In this document: in pieces, positions 1 through 12,491 of the stretch
How the letters are laid out: every line of letters begins with the position of its first letter
Position numbering within the stretch: the stretch's first letter is position 1
Assembly (NCBI RefSeq): GCF_020184175.1
Contig: NC_065532.1
Coordinates: forward strand, 23,932,001 to 23,996,000
Length of the DNA stretch: 64,000 nucleotides
Direction of reading: 5' to 3'
Source of the DNA: Aphis gossypii
Taxonomy: Eukaryota; Arthropoda; Insecta; Hemiptera; Aphididae
Notes under the pieces: generated by a model
The model's database searches: none
The model's input: only the letters and a program-made list of their open reading frames with translations
What the model was told of the DNA's origin: nothing
Program-made: the position numbers and the translations under genes

Positions 1-562
1 TAAGAAAAATATTGGAAAAATGTGATTATTTATGCAACAACTAGACGACGCATAAGATAAGTATCATCTATTATAAATATCGTTTATATTCGTATAATAT
101 AAGAATTATATTAAAATATTTAAAAATTATTTTTACTCACTAATATTTATTTTTTAGTTCATTATAGTTTTCCATATTACTATATGGATAGATGTTTATG
201 CATAGATAAATTATATGTAAATGGTTCGTTACAGTAATAATAATATAATAATACTAGGTACAAGAATTGACCTTGAGTTTTTAAATGTTAGATATTTTTT
301 AGTTTTAAAATTAGTAGTTTTAGTAATCAAAATAATAATATCATATTTACGAACCAATAAATATGGTCAAGGACTCGACTATACAATCAGCTTGCTCATT
401 TTCACCCAATTTGTGTGTTAAACTTGAAATTTTTATCTGTAATTAAACAAATAATAATTACATATTAATATAAAATAATAAAATAAAAATAAATTACACA
501 TAAAATTGCAATGATATACTATATACTTAATATACTTTTATGAAGTGTGAGTTTTAACTTAC
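1..562. other. intron of the SLC19-like gene
   Basis: AT-rich sequence downstream of the exon 5 donor (the minus-strand GT lies at 561-562). I see no further SLC19 exon here. The short open frame at 221-421 has no recognisable content. Confidence 0.5.
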
Positions 563-3500
563 CGTCATATAGCCGACTAATGCCAAACAGTACCAAATGG
601 ACCATTTTAAAACGATTAAGTTTTTATAAGATTCGTTAAAGTCTTCCCATAATTGTTTCGACATAGGTTCGGCTGCAAACGATTTAGATTGAAGAGGTAT
701 TTTCTAAAATATATTTGTTCAAGTATAAATTAAAATAAAGTAAAAAAAACGTCTTTGCTTAAAATTATTTGATTTTATAATTTAAAACGACCAGTCGGTA
801 AGAATATACAATGCCTATAATTGCCTATTGTCTGATGAGATGAGCGTAGAATCTATATACGCCGTAGATCTATAGTTTATATAAAAGAGATACTTATATT
901 GTAACATTCATACAATTCCTAACCCATTTTTTTTTTAAAATAGTTTTAGTATACATTGCAAAAACCGCAATTTTTCATACTATTCTGCATTAAATAACTG
1001 TGTTCAATATTCCAATAGCTGAAATAAAATAATTTTAAATTTTTCATGCTCAATTAATGGAATTAAATTCGTACAAATATTCTTGTGCAAAAGAATAGGC
1101 GGTCGCTATCATGATAGATAGCATTTGCAGTTGGAATTATTTAAAACAATAGTATGTATTATAAAACAAAATAATTTAATAGTTTAGGTACCTTTAAATT
1201 AAGTTGTTCGTTATTATTGTCTGAAATAAATTCTGTTACAGTATCATCGTTATTTTTACTATTCCGTTTTACTGATGGCAAAAGTGATGCACAGGCAAAT
1301 GCAAAAACCACACCTAAAATAATAAAGCAAATTTGTAGGATATCGAGCAATTTGTGGATATTTAAATTTATTTATTATAATAGGTACTTATAGGTGTTAA
1401 AATAAAAAATAAATATTACGCGTTTGTAGTAAAAGAGAATGAAAAATCTATAACGTTAAAATTATCTACGTCATGAAAATTAAATTAATTAAATTTAAAT
1501 TGAATAAAATGGATGATTAAAATGTTTATCTAACAAAAAAGATGGGTAAATATCTTGAATATCTTTAAATACAATCACATTTTGCAAAACATCATATTTT
1601 TAAAAAATGTCTTAGAAAAAATAATTTGGCAACACATAGTGTGGTATCCCTGTGTATAGAGTAAAAAATAGTTTGAAACTATTAAGTGTAAAGATAAATG
1701 AAAAGCGAAGGTAAATTTAATCAATTTATATTTTTTTATTTATATAATATAGTTAATAGTTATCGGGAAATAAATCATATTCACGGAATATAATGTTTGT
1801 AATTAAAAAAAAATTAACTTAAAAAAAAATATTTTAGAATTTTAGATTATAGGTATAACTGATATAAGTATTAATGTATTGCTGGAATTATAATTTTAAT
1901 AATTAATATTATGCTATTTTGTCCTTAAATAATGTAATACATAATATAAAACTTAAAACTATTTAGAAGTATACATAGGTGCACATATACTCACTTCCCA
2001 ATGTATAACACGCTAATTTGTTAACGTAATCTTTTCCGTAAATAACTATTAACGCCTGAGCTAATACCAACGAACAACATTTACCCATCAACATTGCGGT
2101 TCTAGCTAATCCCGATGTTACCTGATAATATCTTTTGTCCTGTACCTTAGCAAATAAATAACTAAAGTAGATTACTTCGTACGATTTGAAAAACGCCACA
2201 CATAGTTGAACTACCTGTAAGAAAACAGAAAATTTGAATCGACGTCTGACGAGAGACAAATAATAAAATTGTTCAAAATAACAATCAGCCAATTTTAGAA
2301 TATGTGTTTAATTTTTTTTTTTTTTTTTTATAAAATATTAGTACATTTATAAGTTGTATTCTTAAATATTTCGTATAGTGTAATAGATCATACAAGAGTC
2401 ATACTTACTTTTAACGGGATGAAATTAGGTATTATAACAAGATTTGAATAAACGATAATTGCACAGAAGACATTGAATAAGATGACTGGTTTGTAAAGTA
2501 AATTATCTGTTATCATCATTATTACCAAAATAGTTAATATGCTTGAATAGTCTTTAAGACGCATCAACTCATCTGTCCCCTAAAGTAAAAAATATATACA
2601 AATAGTTATTGCTACAAATAAGTCAAGTTGTAAAAACTTGTCTGCTATAATTATTATTATTATAATTTATTTTTTATTAGCTACATATTATTAAGATCAT
2701 TAGATCAAGGTAATAACACAACAATGACAATAATTTAATTAATAATAATTTATATTTTATTATGATTAATGATTTAAATATTAAATGTTTGTTAGATATT
2801 ATAACTTTTATGCAATATGTGTTTTGTAACTACGTACACATTTTTACCCATCTTGGAAATGTTAAAATGTTTTGATTTTATTATACTATTTAATACTATA
2901 ACACTTAGTATAGGTAGCTAAATAACTTACCAGCTACCTATTTGCAAGCTGCACCTTATTCTTACGTACTTATAAGTATTTTTAATGATTTATGTACACC
3001 ATATAGGTAACTTCCTTGTTATTTATCAAAATATTAAAATATTGTTTTATGAATGATTAAAAAATATAATCACACGGTATCTATGAAAATATTAAATTAT
3101 AGTTTTCATAACTTACAAGTGTAATCTCAGTAGATATTAATAAGATAATATTTATTGAAAACCTTGTACTTCTAATATTTATATGGTCTAAAAAAATAAT
3201 TTGAATGTGTTTACCATATATTTATTGACAATTAAATACATGTTTCGCAATATTATTGAACGTGCCTATCAAATTTAAATATTTTAGTAATTTGTAATTA
3301 GATTTGCTCTTGAAGCACTATAAGAAATATATACATTCAAAGTTGGAATTAATAGGTACATAAAATGTACCTAACAAATTGGAAACTACTCGTACGAATT
3401 TAGATTAGGCACACTAAAATGTTCAAACAAAAATAATCTGCTGGAAGATTCAAGCAAAAAAGGGTGATTCTCGTTTGAAAAATAGAAGTTTTTATCACCA

Positions 3501-4703
3501 CAGCCCACAGGACACAACATAATTGACATAAAAATTTCAAATTTTCAAAAATGATATGATCTTTAAATCTATATAAATTCTAAAAATCAGTTTTTGAATT
3601 TCTGCAGCATTATTAAAGAAAAATGAAATGCTTGGTTAAACATCTTGTATTTAATTCATATATAGTTAGCGAGTTAGCTCATATATTATATACTCGCACA
3701 GTTAGTAGTAATATTTTTTATGAAAATCATTAATGAATAATTATATATTATTAATCAATAAAAGAAAAACCCTGGACATAGTTGACACTTAAAAATATTC
3801 AGAACTTTCAATAATAGCTCGTCAACCAATATGTCATAGAAACCTAGTAGGCTGACTCACTATATAAACAACTTCACTTTCAGGGCGCTACTAAATATTA
3901 CTATCACATTATTAATATGTACACAGAACAATCGTCTGTATATTTATTTGTATTACTTAATATGTTTATGACTAATATATCACATATTGTATTTTATGGT
4001 GTGTGTAAGCTATCGGGTGGCTCGGACTAACCCATTATCATCATTAAACATAATTAAACAAAAAAATCATCAATCGTATCAACGAAATTAAAATTGAGTA
4101 ATAAACATCTTAGTAAAGTATAATTGGATTTGGATGTATAGAAATTAACCATAGTAATTAGTAACAGTGTATTATATAGGTATGTATACAATATACATAT
4201 TATAAAAAGTAAAAAGTTTGGATTTCAGTGGGTATTGGTATCTACATTTTTATCATCAGTCAACGTGCGACGTGCCTATAGGTCATTGTTATAATGTTAT
4301 GTTATTGATTTCTAATGCATAAATATTTTACATTATATTATTATTAATTTATTATAACTCATAGGAATACTTTAGACTTGAAGATATTTGAATTGAAAGA
4401 GCTATAAACCTAATTATTTTATAAATTTTTTGTTTGTTTTTTTTTCTGTAACTTACCGCTACTGTTTATTTTTATACATCCTAATTTATTATTATTTTTC
4501 TTTAGAAATACAAATTATTAGGTTAATTGGTTATAATAAATATAACAGAATATTAAAATATTTATTTATTTAAATACCTGAGTATCTGTAACGTTTTCTC
4601 CTTGACCGGCTAGATAGCTAGTCATAAAATAATCCAAGGGTCGAAATTCTATGGAAAATGCGAATATTACCGCTAAGGTAATAATTTTTGTCCTACTATG
4701 CAT
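563..4703 (-). CDS. SLC19-family (folate/thiamine) transporter, 3' part outside the window
   Basis: Five coding exons can be read on minus: 4578-4703 (starts ATG, with an in-frame TGA upstream), 2409-2579, 1995-2214, 1192-1313 and 563-703. All have GT/AG borders and the phases (0,0,1,0,0) join without conflict into about 260 residues. Seen: an opening FRPLDYF-MTSYL stretch, then TDNLLYKPV, then SYEVIYFSYLFAKV, then QVTSGLARTAMLMGK and LWEDFNESY-LKWSIWY. In order, these match the first half of SLC19 carriers (human SLC19A1-3 keep RPSxPFLTPYL, TDYLRYKPV, and the tyrosine-rich SYIY segment followed by YQKVTS). Hydrophobic helices alternate with short loops, as expected of a plasma-membrane major-facilitator protein of about 12 helices. 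The family moves reduced folates or thiamine, and sequence alone does not tell which. After exon 5 no continuation is seen, so the remaining exons lie left of base 1. The polar N-terminal extension of human members is absent. Family sure, substrate unknown. Confidence 0.85.
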
Positions 4704-5341
4704 TTCAAAGATATTTACTATCACATTTATTCATAAAAAACGGAAAATTAAATATGATTGTATATAGACTTTAGTTATTTTGTAAGACGTTAACTTTACT
4801 ATATTAGTACCGCATACTGCATAACGACTTAGGTAAATGACTATAGTATAGACTATAGAAGATATAATATTTACTTTCGCGTTTGTTTATAAATACGGAG
4901 AAAAGAAATGTGCTGCTAAACCGGTTTATAAAACCAGTAAAATATATTAATTTTTCATTTTATATTGAAACAACATTACATAAATGCATACCATAATATA
5001 ACAGGTAATTTACATTTCTTTATTTTAGAATCCCGCGTTTTATTTGGCACGGGAAATCTGATAAAAATAAAAAAACAAATACAATAGATACAAACCAGCT
5101 TATTTTAAAGTTTATGTACTGGTAAAGCTAGAAAATCTTAGGTGTTTTTTTTTCAACGTAGGTCAATAAATACTGTCGTATCTACAATAACATTTTAAAT
5201 CTATACTTTAAATTGCATATTGAATAAAATCAAGAACTGTATACAGTTACTAGGTCATCAATTTTGACGATATTTTATCGTAATTATAATAATTTATGAT
5301 TAGTTGGTTGAATGTCATATGACATCGTAAAGTCTGGGACA

Positions 5342-5424
5342 GTACAATAGCCGAGTTTGGTAAATCTTTAGCCGTCTAAGACGTTGCCCGGGTTACACTG
5401 CGAGGAAGCGATTTACCATTGTAC
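5342..5424. other. GC-richer patch able to fold into a bulged stem
   Basis: GTACAAT (5342-5348) and GGTAAATC (5359-5366) pair with GATTTACC (5410-5417) and ATTGTAC (5418-5424). The intervening loop contains CCCGGG. A degenerate copy of the left outer part recurs in direct orientation about 90 bases on (CAGTACAATAGCCGAG versus CAGTGCAATGGCTGAA). It could be a small MITE or a structured RNA; nothing decides. Confidence 0.3.
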
Positions 5425-5887
5425 CCCAAGCAGTGCAATGGCTGAACTCCCTAGACATACAAATCTAATAGAAGACCAATGCAAAACATAAGTTCTAGTC
5501 AACGTATTACATATATAACCTGTTATCACTTGGTTATCTTTTATTTAATTTATCTGTTTTACTACTTGTACCTATTCTATACTTTGTTAATTATGTTAAA
5601 CCTTGAATGTTATAGCCATACGAAATAATTATAATAATAATTTATGAGTATAATTTAGTAGGTAGGTACACTAAATTCATCTGAGGTGGTAACAGGTGTA
5701 TTAGTACGCATACGATTATACGAAGCAATGAAATACTAAATTATTGCACGGTGTGTTAACGCTTTTATACCTATTTATATTTTGATAAAAAGTGTTGAGT
5801 ACTGATTTTGGGTATTATTTTGGATTAGATTAGGTTAATAGGACTTTAAGTTTTCATTCTATTACTAGTCACCAATTTCTACTAGAT

Positions 5888-6214
5888 TAACGGTTCTCGA
5901 AATGCGGTACGCGAAAGGTCGTAGGTATACCTAGTAGAAGAACAGAAAATTAAAAATAAACATTCGATTCTTATCTCATTAAAAATGTGTTATTTGATTC
6001 AAATTTTATTTTAAAAAAACTAATAGGTTAATAAAAAAAAATTATATTGTAGTAATTTGCTGCCATATTATTTAAAATAGGTAAATGTATTTAACTAAAA
6101 AGTAAAGTATTTATTTGTACAATTTGGATCAATCTATTTTTAGTCATTGAAGTGGTACGCGACTGATAAACCTAAGTGGTACCGGTAAGCTAAAAAAATG
6201 TTTAGTAACCGCTA
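5888..6214. mobile_element. decayed hAT-type MITE
   Basis: The left end reads TAACGGTTCTCGAAATG and the right end TTTAGTAACCGCTA. These are mutated versions of the terminal inverted repeats of the better copy at 12711-13032, and internal sequence is shared (GGTACGCG-AAGG near the left, GTGGTACGCGACTGAT near the right). Flanks TACTAGAT and TACTAAGT could be a worn 8-bp target duplication (6 of 8 identical), the length hAT elements make. Confidence 0.7.
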
Positions 6215-9200
6215 TACTAAGTATCGATATTATTTTTATGAGGGACTTTTTTTAAAATTACCTGCATATAGAATGATATGATTTTAAGTCACAAACTATA
6301 TCGTATTATATTATTATCCATCATACTCTGCTCTGAATATAATATATATTTTGTATATGTAATGATTTCCGATTTGAACTAAGTGAACAGATTTATCATA
6401 AGTCTAATACACGTGAATTAATATTTAATACTATCTATATAGTATTTATACAATACGCGTACAAATAAAATATATATTAAAAAGTCATTGTATTTAATTT
6501 GTATAGCACTATATAGTTTAATAATTATAAGCCATCATAAATAAAAGATTATATTTTACAAATTTATAATGTGGATCTGTATACGACTACAGCTTTAATC
6601 ATTATTCGTACAAGTAGATATGGTACTAACCTGAATAACATCGATATACAATTATAAAATAATATTAATTCAACAGTATTTGTTTTATTTTTATAGGTTG
6701 TGCGAGATTTGTTTCAAATTAGATTAAAAATGATTATATACTCCAAGTGTCTACTTTACGTTTGCATTGTAATAACCTAACGTTTTCGTAAGGTGACAGT
6801 GACTGACAAAAAACGAATAAAAACGTCAAATTTCAAAAATATGTGGTTTGTGGACCGTGGTTGCTGAATTTATACTGCGGTTGAGGTAGTATACTTAAAA
6901 CAGTCCAATCACCACGTAGATGTGTTTTTATCTATTAAGATTATATTATATTTACGTTGTGAGTCGAAGCATCCGTGTTGTTAATGCGAAGAACTATTGC
7001 ACTGTTTGTTTCTGCGTAACGTGTAAACCGCGTGTAATCATCATAATAGATATACCATTTTTATGGTTTAACATATTTATTTACTTCGCCATATGGTTAG
7101 GTAGTTAATTATGACTAGGACCACATGCGGTATACTTGGAACACGGTCATAGTAGATTACCTATAGTACATTACAATGTGATATTGGTAATCTTTTGACT
7201 TTTAAACGATAACCATTTATAAATGATATACAAAGCTAATAGTGGCTATTAATGTTATTTATGCTACTGGCCTATTATTTCCACATCTCTAATGTACATT
7301 TCTCAATGACGATTCTCGATCAAACCGTGTTTTCATTACCATTCTTAGCGTGTTGGCACTCCTGGAAATTTTCCGGGATGATCACGGAAGAATTGCCGTT
7401 ATGTCGTGTTTCTAGAAATTGCTTATTCCTTAAAGTGCTATGCAGTGCAATGACAGACGTTACTCAAGGATTACGAGCCTATAGGATGGAGCAAACGAGT
7501 TACACGAACAATCAGTCACCATATATTAAGCATCTACAACCAAGGTACCTTCACAGCCGTTATTTACAATTTACTGTAATTGCAGTAAAAATAATACATT
7601 GATATTAGAAATATTTATCTATAGACGTTTATGAAATCCGAAAAAAAAATTCGATAAGAACGACACACGCAATTATTCCTTTAAATAAATTAAATGTCAA
7701 AAAAAAATATTTAAAAAAATATAGTATCTAGACTTGAAGTATTATATAGATAGGTTGTAAGAACTTGTCAAAATGAGAATTTCAATAAATGCATAATTCA
7801 AGTATACAAATAGGCTGATGAGCGCATGAAGACGGCTCGGTACTTTATTAGAATTCCTGAATTCCTTTTTTGTATTTTTAAGTATCTAATAAAAAAATGT
7901 AAAACTATATTGTTAGTTAGTACAACACAGGTCAGTAAAACAGTCCACTATTTCTCTTGATTTTTCACAAATTAATAATTACATTTTTTTCCAAAATAAA
8001 TATATATAATTTATCAGTTGTTAATTAGTCAGTAACGTTATATTCGAAAGTAAAACGATTTTACTCTTAATCCTTTCTCCGCAGACCAATCATTATGGCA
8101 TTGCCAACTGTAAAATTATATAATAATATTGGGACCATGTTTTTGTGATAATAGTGATAATATTTATTGCAATATTGCCAATTGCCGAATTTCATAATTT
8201 TATAATTCATTCATAATTGTACCTATTGGTTTACTTTATTGATATAATAATAAATATTTAATCATATTATATTAATATTATTATCTAAATGAAAGGTTAA
8301 CCCCCCAAAAAAATATGAAACTGTAAATATATGAACATTGTACATCCTAATAACATAATATAAATTGTAAGTTTTTATTTGTTATAACAAAAAAAGGCAA
8401 CCCGCAACCAGTTGATAATTTATTTTAAAGTTATTAATTGAAAGTTACACAATTGCAATTAAAAGTTATACAATTTTCAAATGTGCCTATGTTACATCAT
8501 TTTTATATGTGTATAACTGATTAAAGCCAAATACTGCATATTATTGGCACCTATTTGTGGTAAGTTAAAAATTTAATTGATTTAAATAATTTTTTTTTTT
8601 TAATATTGCCATGAGAATTTGAGTTACATATGACGAATGAATTAGACTAATGGTGCAGTAAATATTAATATCGCCGTATACCTAGAACTTCACGATTATA
8701 AGGAGCATATCCATAGTGAGGGAATGAGATTGTCATCATATCTTCTTCTTAATTTATTTTTGTCTATTGATTTACAATAATTTATTGCTTATCATTTTTT
8801 TTTATTTTTTTATTTTTTTTAATAAAAATATAATTCTATAATCTGTACAAATCGGCACAATAAGCATATTGCATATACGAAAAGAATAGAAAAAAATAAC
8901 ACGAGATTAGGTACCCACTTATATAGAAGTAACATTTACCTTGAAGGTAAATTTATTTTTAAAATAAATTTCATATTTTCAATATTCTTTTGCTCTGTTG
9001 TTTTTCATTTTTTGTAAATAAATTAGTTGATTGATAACAATAAAATATATTTAATAAAGAAATGTAAGAATATTTACTACCATCATGGGATGGTTTATGA
9101 AGTCTGCAAGATGATACTAACATAAGTAATGAAATGCATCATAATATACAAGGCGTTTATTTTGTATATAATTTATGTGATTTATTATTATTATAATTAA

Positions 9201-9357
9201 TTAGCACCTCCGGGTAAATACAGGAATATAATATAGGTACATGTTTTTTTTTTTTTTTTGGTTGTAACTTGGCCCGAGAATAGATAAAAATCTATATTCC
9301 CCTCCGTTTCAAAAAATCTAAGAGCTGCAGCGCAGACAGAGTATAGGGACAAAGTAT

Positions 9358-9900
9358 GAGAGAGAGTAAAACGGTAAAGGATGAAGACGCGACGCGATGA
9401 GAAAAAGTGGAGTGGGTTAGGTGTGGGTCGTGGGTGGCGGCGCGCTCGCGGCGGCGGCGGCGCCGGTTCAATACTCGGTAATCAAATTGTCGTGCACGGG
9501 GGCGCCGTGTCGGAGAGCTTAACTATTAACCCGCGCGGCGTCGGGCCGCTAAACAATAAACATGGCGACCGTGGCGCGCCGTAGCCGGGCGGGCGGCTGC
9601 GAACCGGTGCGCACGCGCCCGGCGCACTATTTCATTTCTAACTCTTTCCGGTTGGTCCCAGCCGCACGCCGCCCCGGTCACCCGGCCGCCAACCCGGGGG
9701 TTGTGACAGTCGGCCGACCAAGATTAAGCCTCTCCGGGTCGAACCTCAACCCCCGTGCCAAGCACCATCGGCCGACGCCACCGCCGCGCCACCGCCCGCG
9801 CCGCCACCGCCCCTATATATACACCGCCGCAGCCGCCCTCCGTTACGCCGCCGCGACTTTTACCGGCCCGACGAGTTAAGCTCCGAGTCCCGGGGCATAA
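9358..9900 (+). promoter_or_regulatory. GC-rich CpG-type promoter region of Hr51
   Basis: After kilobases of AT-rich DNA the sequence turns abruptly GC-rich with many CpG. A GAGAGAGAG run (9358-9366) sits at its left border and a TATA box (TATATATA, 9814-9821) near its right. The open frames at 9381-9584, 9562-9879 and 9755-10009 are by-products of this composition; none shows a known domain. Position just upstream of the inferred first exon makes it the Hr51 promoter. Confidence 0.65.
9814..9821 (+). promoter_or_regulatory. TATA box of the Hr51 promoter
   Basis: TATATATA lies between GC-rich flanks. Transcription would start about 30 bases on, near 9845. Confidence 0.5.
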
Positions 9901-10319
9901 GCCAAACGCGAACCGGATACGTCACTCGTACATAATACACGCAACAATCCGATTATTTTTACGCGCGCGCCGCTCGCGATATTTTTTCGGTTTTTCGAGT
10001 TCTCTTTAACATTTACCTATATCTACGAGCCTTTGCGTCGGTCTTTCCGGATTTAAATAATCGTGATTTCCGATTTAATGTATAATATTATACTCTTTTC
10101 TACCACACAACCCGCACGCTACTCAGGCGGTGCAGTATAACATACCTTTGCGCATTTTCGAAAGGTGCCAGTTTTTCCGTATTTTATATACAGTTTTAAT
10201 AAACGAACCCGATTGTTGCACATATATTAATTTACTTATAGTAAACTATCGTATTTACGTTTCAACATTATATTGTTAAACCGTTTCGGTTACGATATTT
10301 GTGTACACTATTAAATAAG
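9845..10319 (+). other. Hr51: predicted non-coding first exon (5' UTR) of Hr51
   Basis: The start is inferred from the TATA box. The end is a strong donor (AATAAG|GTAAGT, GT at 10320-10321). It would splice to the acceptor at 12359-12360. It contains a short upstream ORF at 10078-10140 (20 codons plus stop). No transcript evidence is available. Confidence 0.5.
10078..10140 (+). other. upstream ORF in the Hr51 5' leader
   Basis: ATG at 10078 opens 20 codons (MYNIILFSTTQPARYSGGAV) and stops at TAA 10138-10140, wholly inside the predicted leader exon. It could lower translation of Hr51 if that exon is real. Confidence 0.35.
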
Positions 10320-12360
10320 GTAAGTCGTATTTTCTTAATCCATATTAATTGTTGTCTAATATTTGCTGTGTACCTATACCTATTTAATTTCGATGTTGCT
10401 GGTATACGTGAATCAAAAGTTATTTATACGTAGTTATATTATATTTTATGATATTTTTATATTCTACAACAACTATGCAGTTTATTCATTAAGACTGATT
10501 GAATTTTCCCATTAGAATACCTATGTATTAATTTTTTTTTTAAGTTCATTTTACTGATAAAAATCATAGTAAACACAATATTTAAAACATGTGTTAATAA
10601 TTTTAAAAAAATGCTTATGAGGATATAATATTTGGTAGAAAATTTTGTTTCAAAAGAATTATTTCAACAATTCGAAATATTGTACAAAATATTTATTTTA
10701 GATTATCAGTATTCATATTTCATATCTTATGTCATAAGTAGTTTATTATTATTAAATTTAATTATAATACTATGAAATACAAAAATAATAATATTAATTT
10801 AAAATATATTAGCTAATATAAAAATTAAAAATAATTCACCTATTAACAGACACTTAATAAGCTTTATCCTTAGTATACATAATAAATATTATAATGAGGG
10901 TACTTATTGTGAAGCGTGAACATGCGTCCAACGTAGTCTATATGTTACAAGAAGTTAGTAGATAATCATAAATAAATAAATTAGATAATAGTTTATAATG
11001 AAAATTTATTTTAATAATTTTAACTAACAAATCGTGATAGTTTTGCAATATAATTTGTTACTTAATCGAATAACGTTTGATTAGTATAATTATTATAATA
11101 TACTCAATAATGAAGAAATATTTTAAATTCTCTATTTATTAAAACAAAAATTAATAATTAAATCATATATATTATATTATTACCTAATTAATATATTGTA
11201 TACGTAATATAGGTACCTATCTACATTTTTGAAAATCGATTTAATTACTAAAATGTTCAATATTTGATAAAATTCCATTACATTTGTATGAAAATACTGA
11301 TATTTGTTTTTAATTATTATTAATTCTAAAATAATAATAAAAATCAACATTATGGTCTTTTCAAACATAAAATCTGATTCATTTTATTTTTTTCAAACTA
11401 CAATGAAAGCATTTAGTAACTATAGACACTTATTTAAATAAGCTATTATATTAAAACCAACTGAATGAAATAAATAGAGAGACTGTAGGTAGTTGTAGTC
11501 TTTCTAACTTATATTCTTATTCAATTCTATAATTGTTTAATTATTTTTATTTCAATTATGTCTATGTAGAATTTTCTTATAGTAAAAAAAAACGCCCTTT
11601 ACATATTTTACACATGTTCAGCCTCCAGCCATAAAGCAACCCTAATTTTTGAGACTGTAATATATTTTAAAATAAAAATATGTTTCTATAAGCACTAGTA
11701 TTTTCTATTTATATAATATACACATAATTATATTATTTATATTTTTTATTCTGGAATAATATTAAGATAATTTTAATATTTATTTATAATTTCATCATCT
11801 CAAGTGCTAAAAGTACGGTGTAAAATTATATGAATAAAAACACAAACACAAAAAAATAAAATAATAAAATTAAAAAAATAAATTTCTTAACACAAAAGGT
11901 AAAGAATTGAAAGATAAATTAGCATAAGGTAACTTATTAATACAGCACATAGCGCGATATTGTTTGTATAGATACCCTGCAATATTAGTTGAGTAGCGTA
12001 AAATTGTATTTTGAAAGTACATAGATTAATCGAATTAAAGGATATAACAGTTAAAAGCAGTTGAAATACAAATCAGGAGAGTCAAATGACCCATGTAATA
12101 ATTTATACTAAGACAAACGCGATATCTAAACATCTTTACTTATCTACAAATGATTTAGTGAATATAACAACTCTACGCCTAAATGAAGAAATTCTTAAAA
12201 ATTTCTTAAATATTTATTAAAAGGTATTCATCATAGTTATTAGGTAGATACTAATAAGTAAAAACAATTTATTAACTATAATTTAATGATAAAATTATCA
12301 TGCTATCAAATAATAATTGTGTACCTAATATTCATTTATACTTTTTATATTTAATTTCAG

Positions 12361-12491
12361 ATTTAAAATGAACCTAACCACAACTGATTCAGATCGGCCA
12401 TTCATTTCAATACAACAATCACAACCCATTTTCTCGTTATCTGATCCAAGAATGGGTAGTATTCATTTAAATTCCGAAAGCGAAAATCGAG
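12361..12491 (+). CDS. Hr51: Hr51 exon 2, start codon
   Basis: The acceptor TTTAATTTCAG ends at 12360, seven leader bases follow, and ATG is at 12368. It encodes MNLTTTDSDRPFISIQQ and on to SESENR, then donor GTAAAG in phase 1. The single G left over joins AC of exon 3 to make Asp42. Confidence 0.8.

Larger units (their letters stand above)
4704..9350. other. intergenic region between SLC19-like gene and Hr51
   Basis: The two flanking genes diverge. The stretch is AT-rich and holds one decayed hAT MITE (5888-6214) and a GC-richer stem-forming patch (5342-5424). An open frame of 116 codons at 7252-7602 has no recognised domain, no clear splice context and low-complexity surroundings, so I do not call it a gene. 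The SLC19 promoter must lie above 4703 but no core element could be fixed. Confidence 0.5.

Noticed and set aside
1314..1350. Longer version of SLC19 exon 4
   Set aside because: The frame continues upstream, but no AG acceptor exists there before the in-frame stop, whereas TTTATTATTTTAG at 1314-1326 is a good acceptor with the right phase.
7252..7602. 116-codon open frame
   Set aside because: No recognisable domain, no splice context and no coding-like composition against its surroundings.
9381..10009. Arg/Pro/Ala-rich frames at the Hr51 promoter
   Set aside because: They arise from GC-rich composition in overlapping frames and lie at or before the TATA box.
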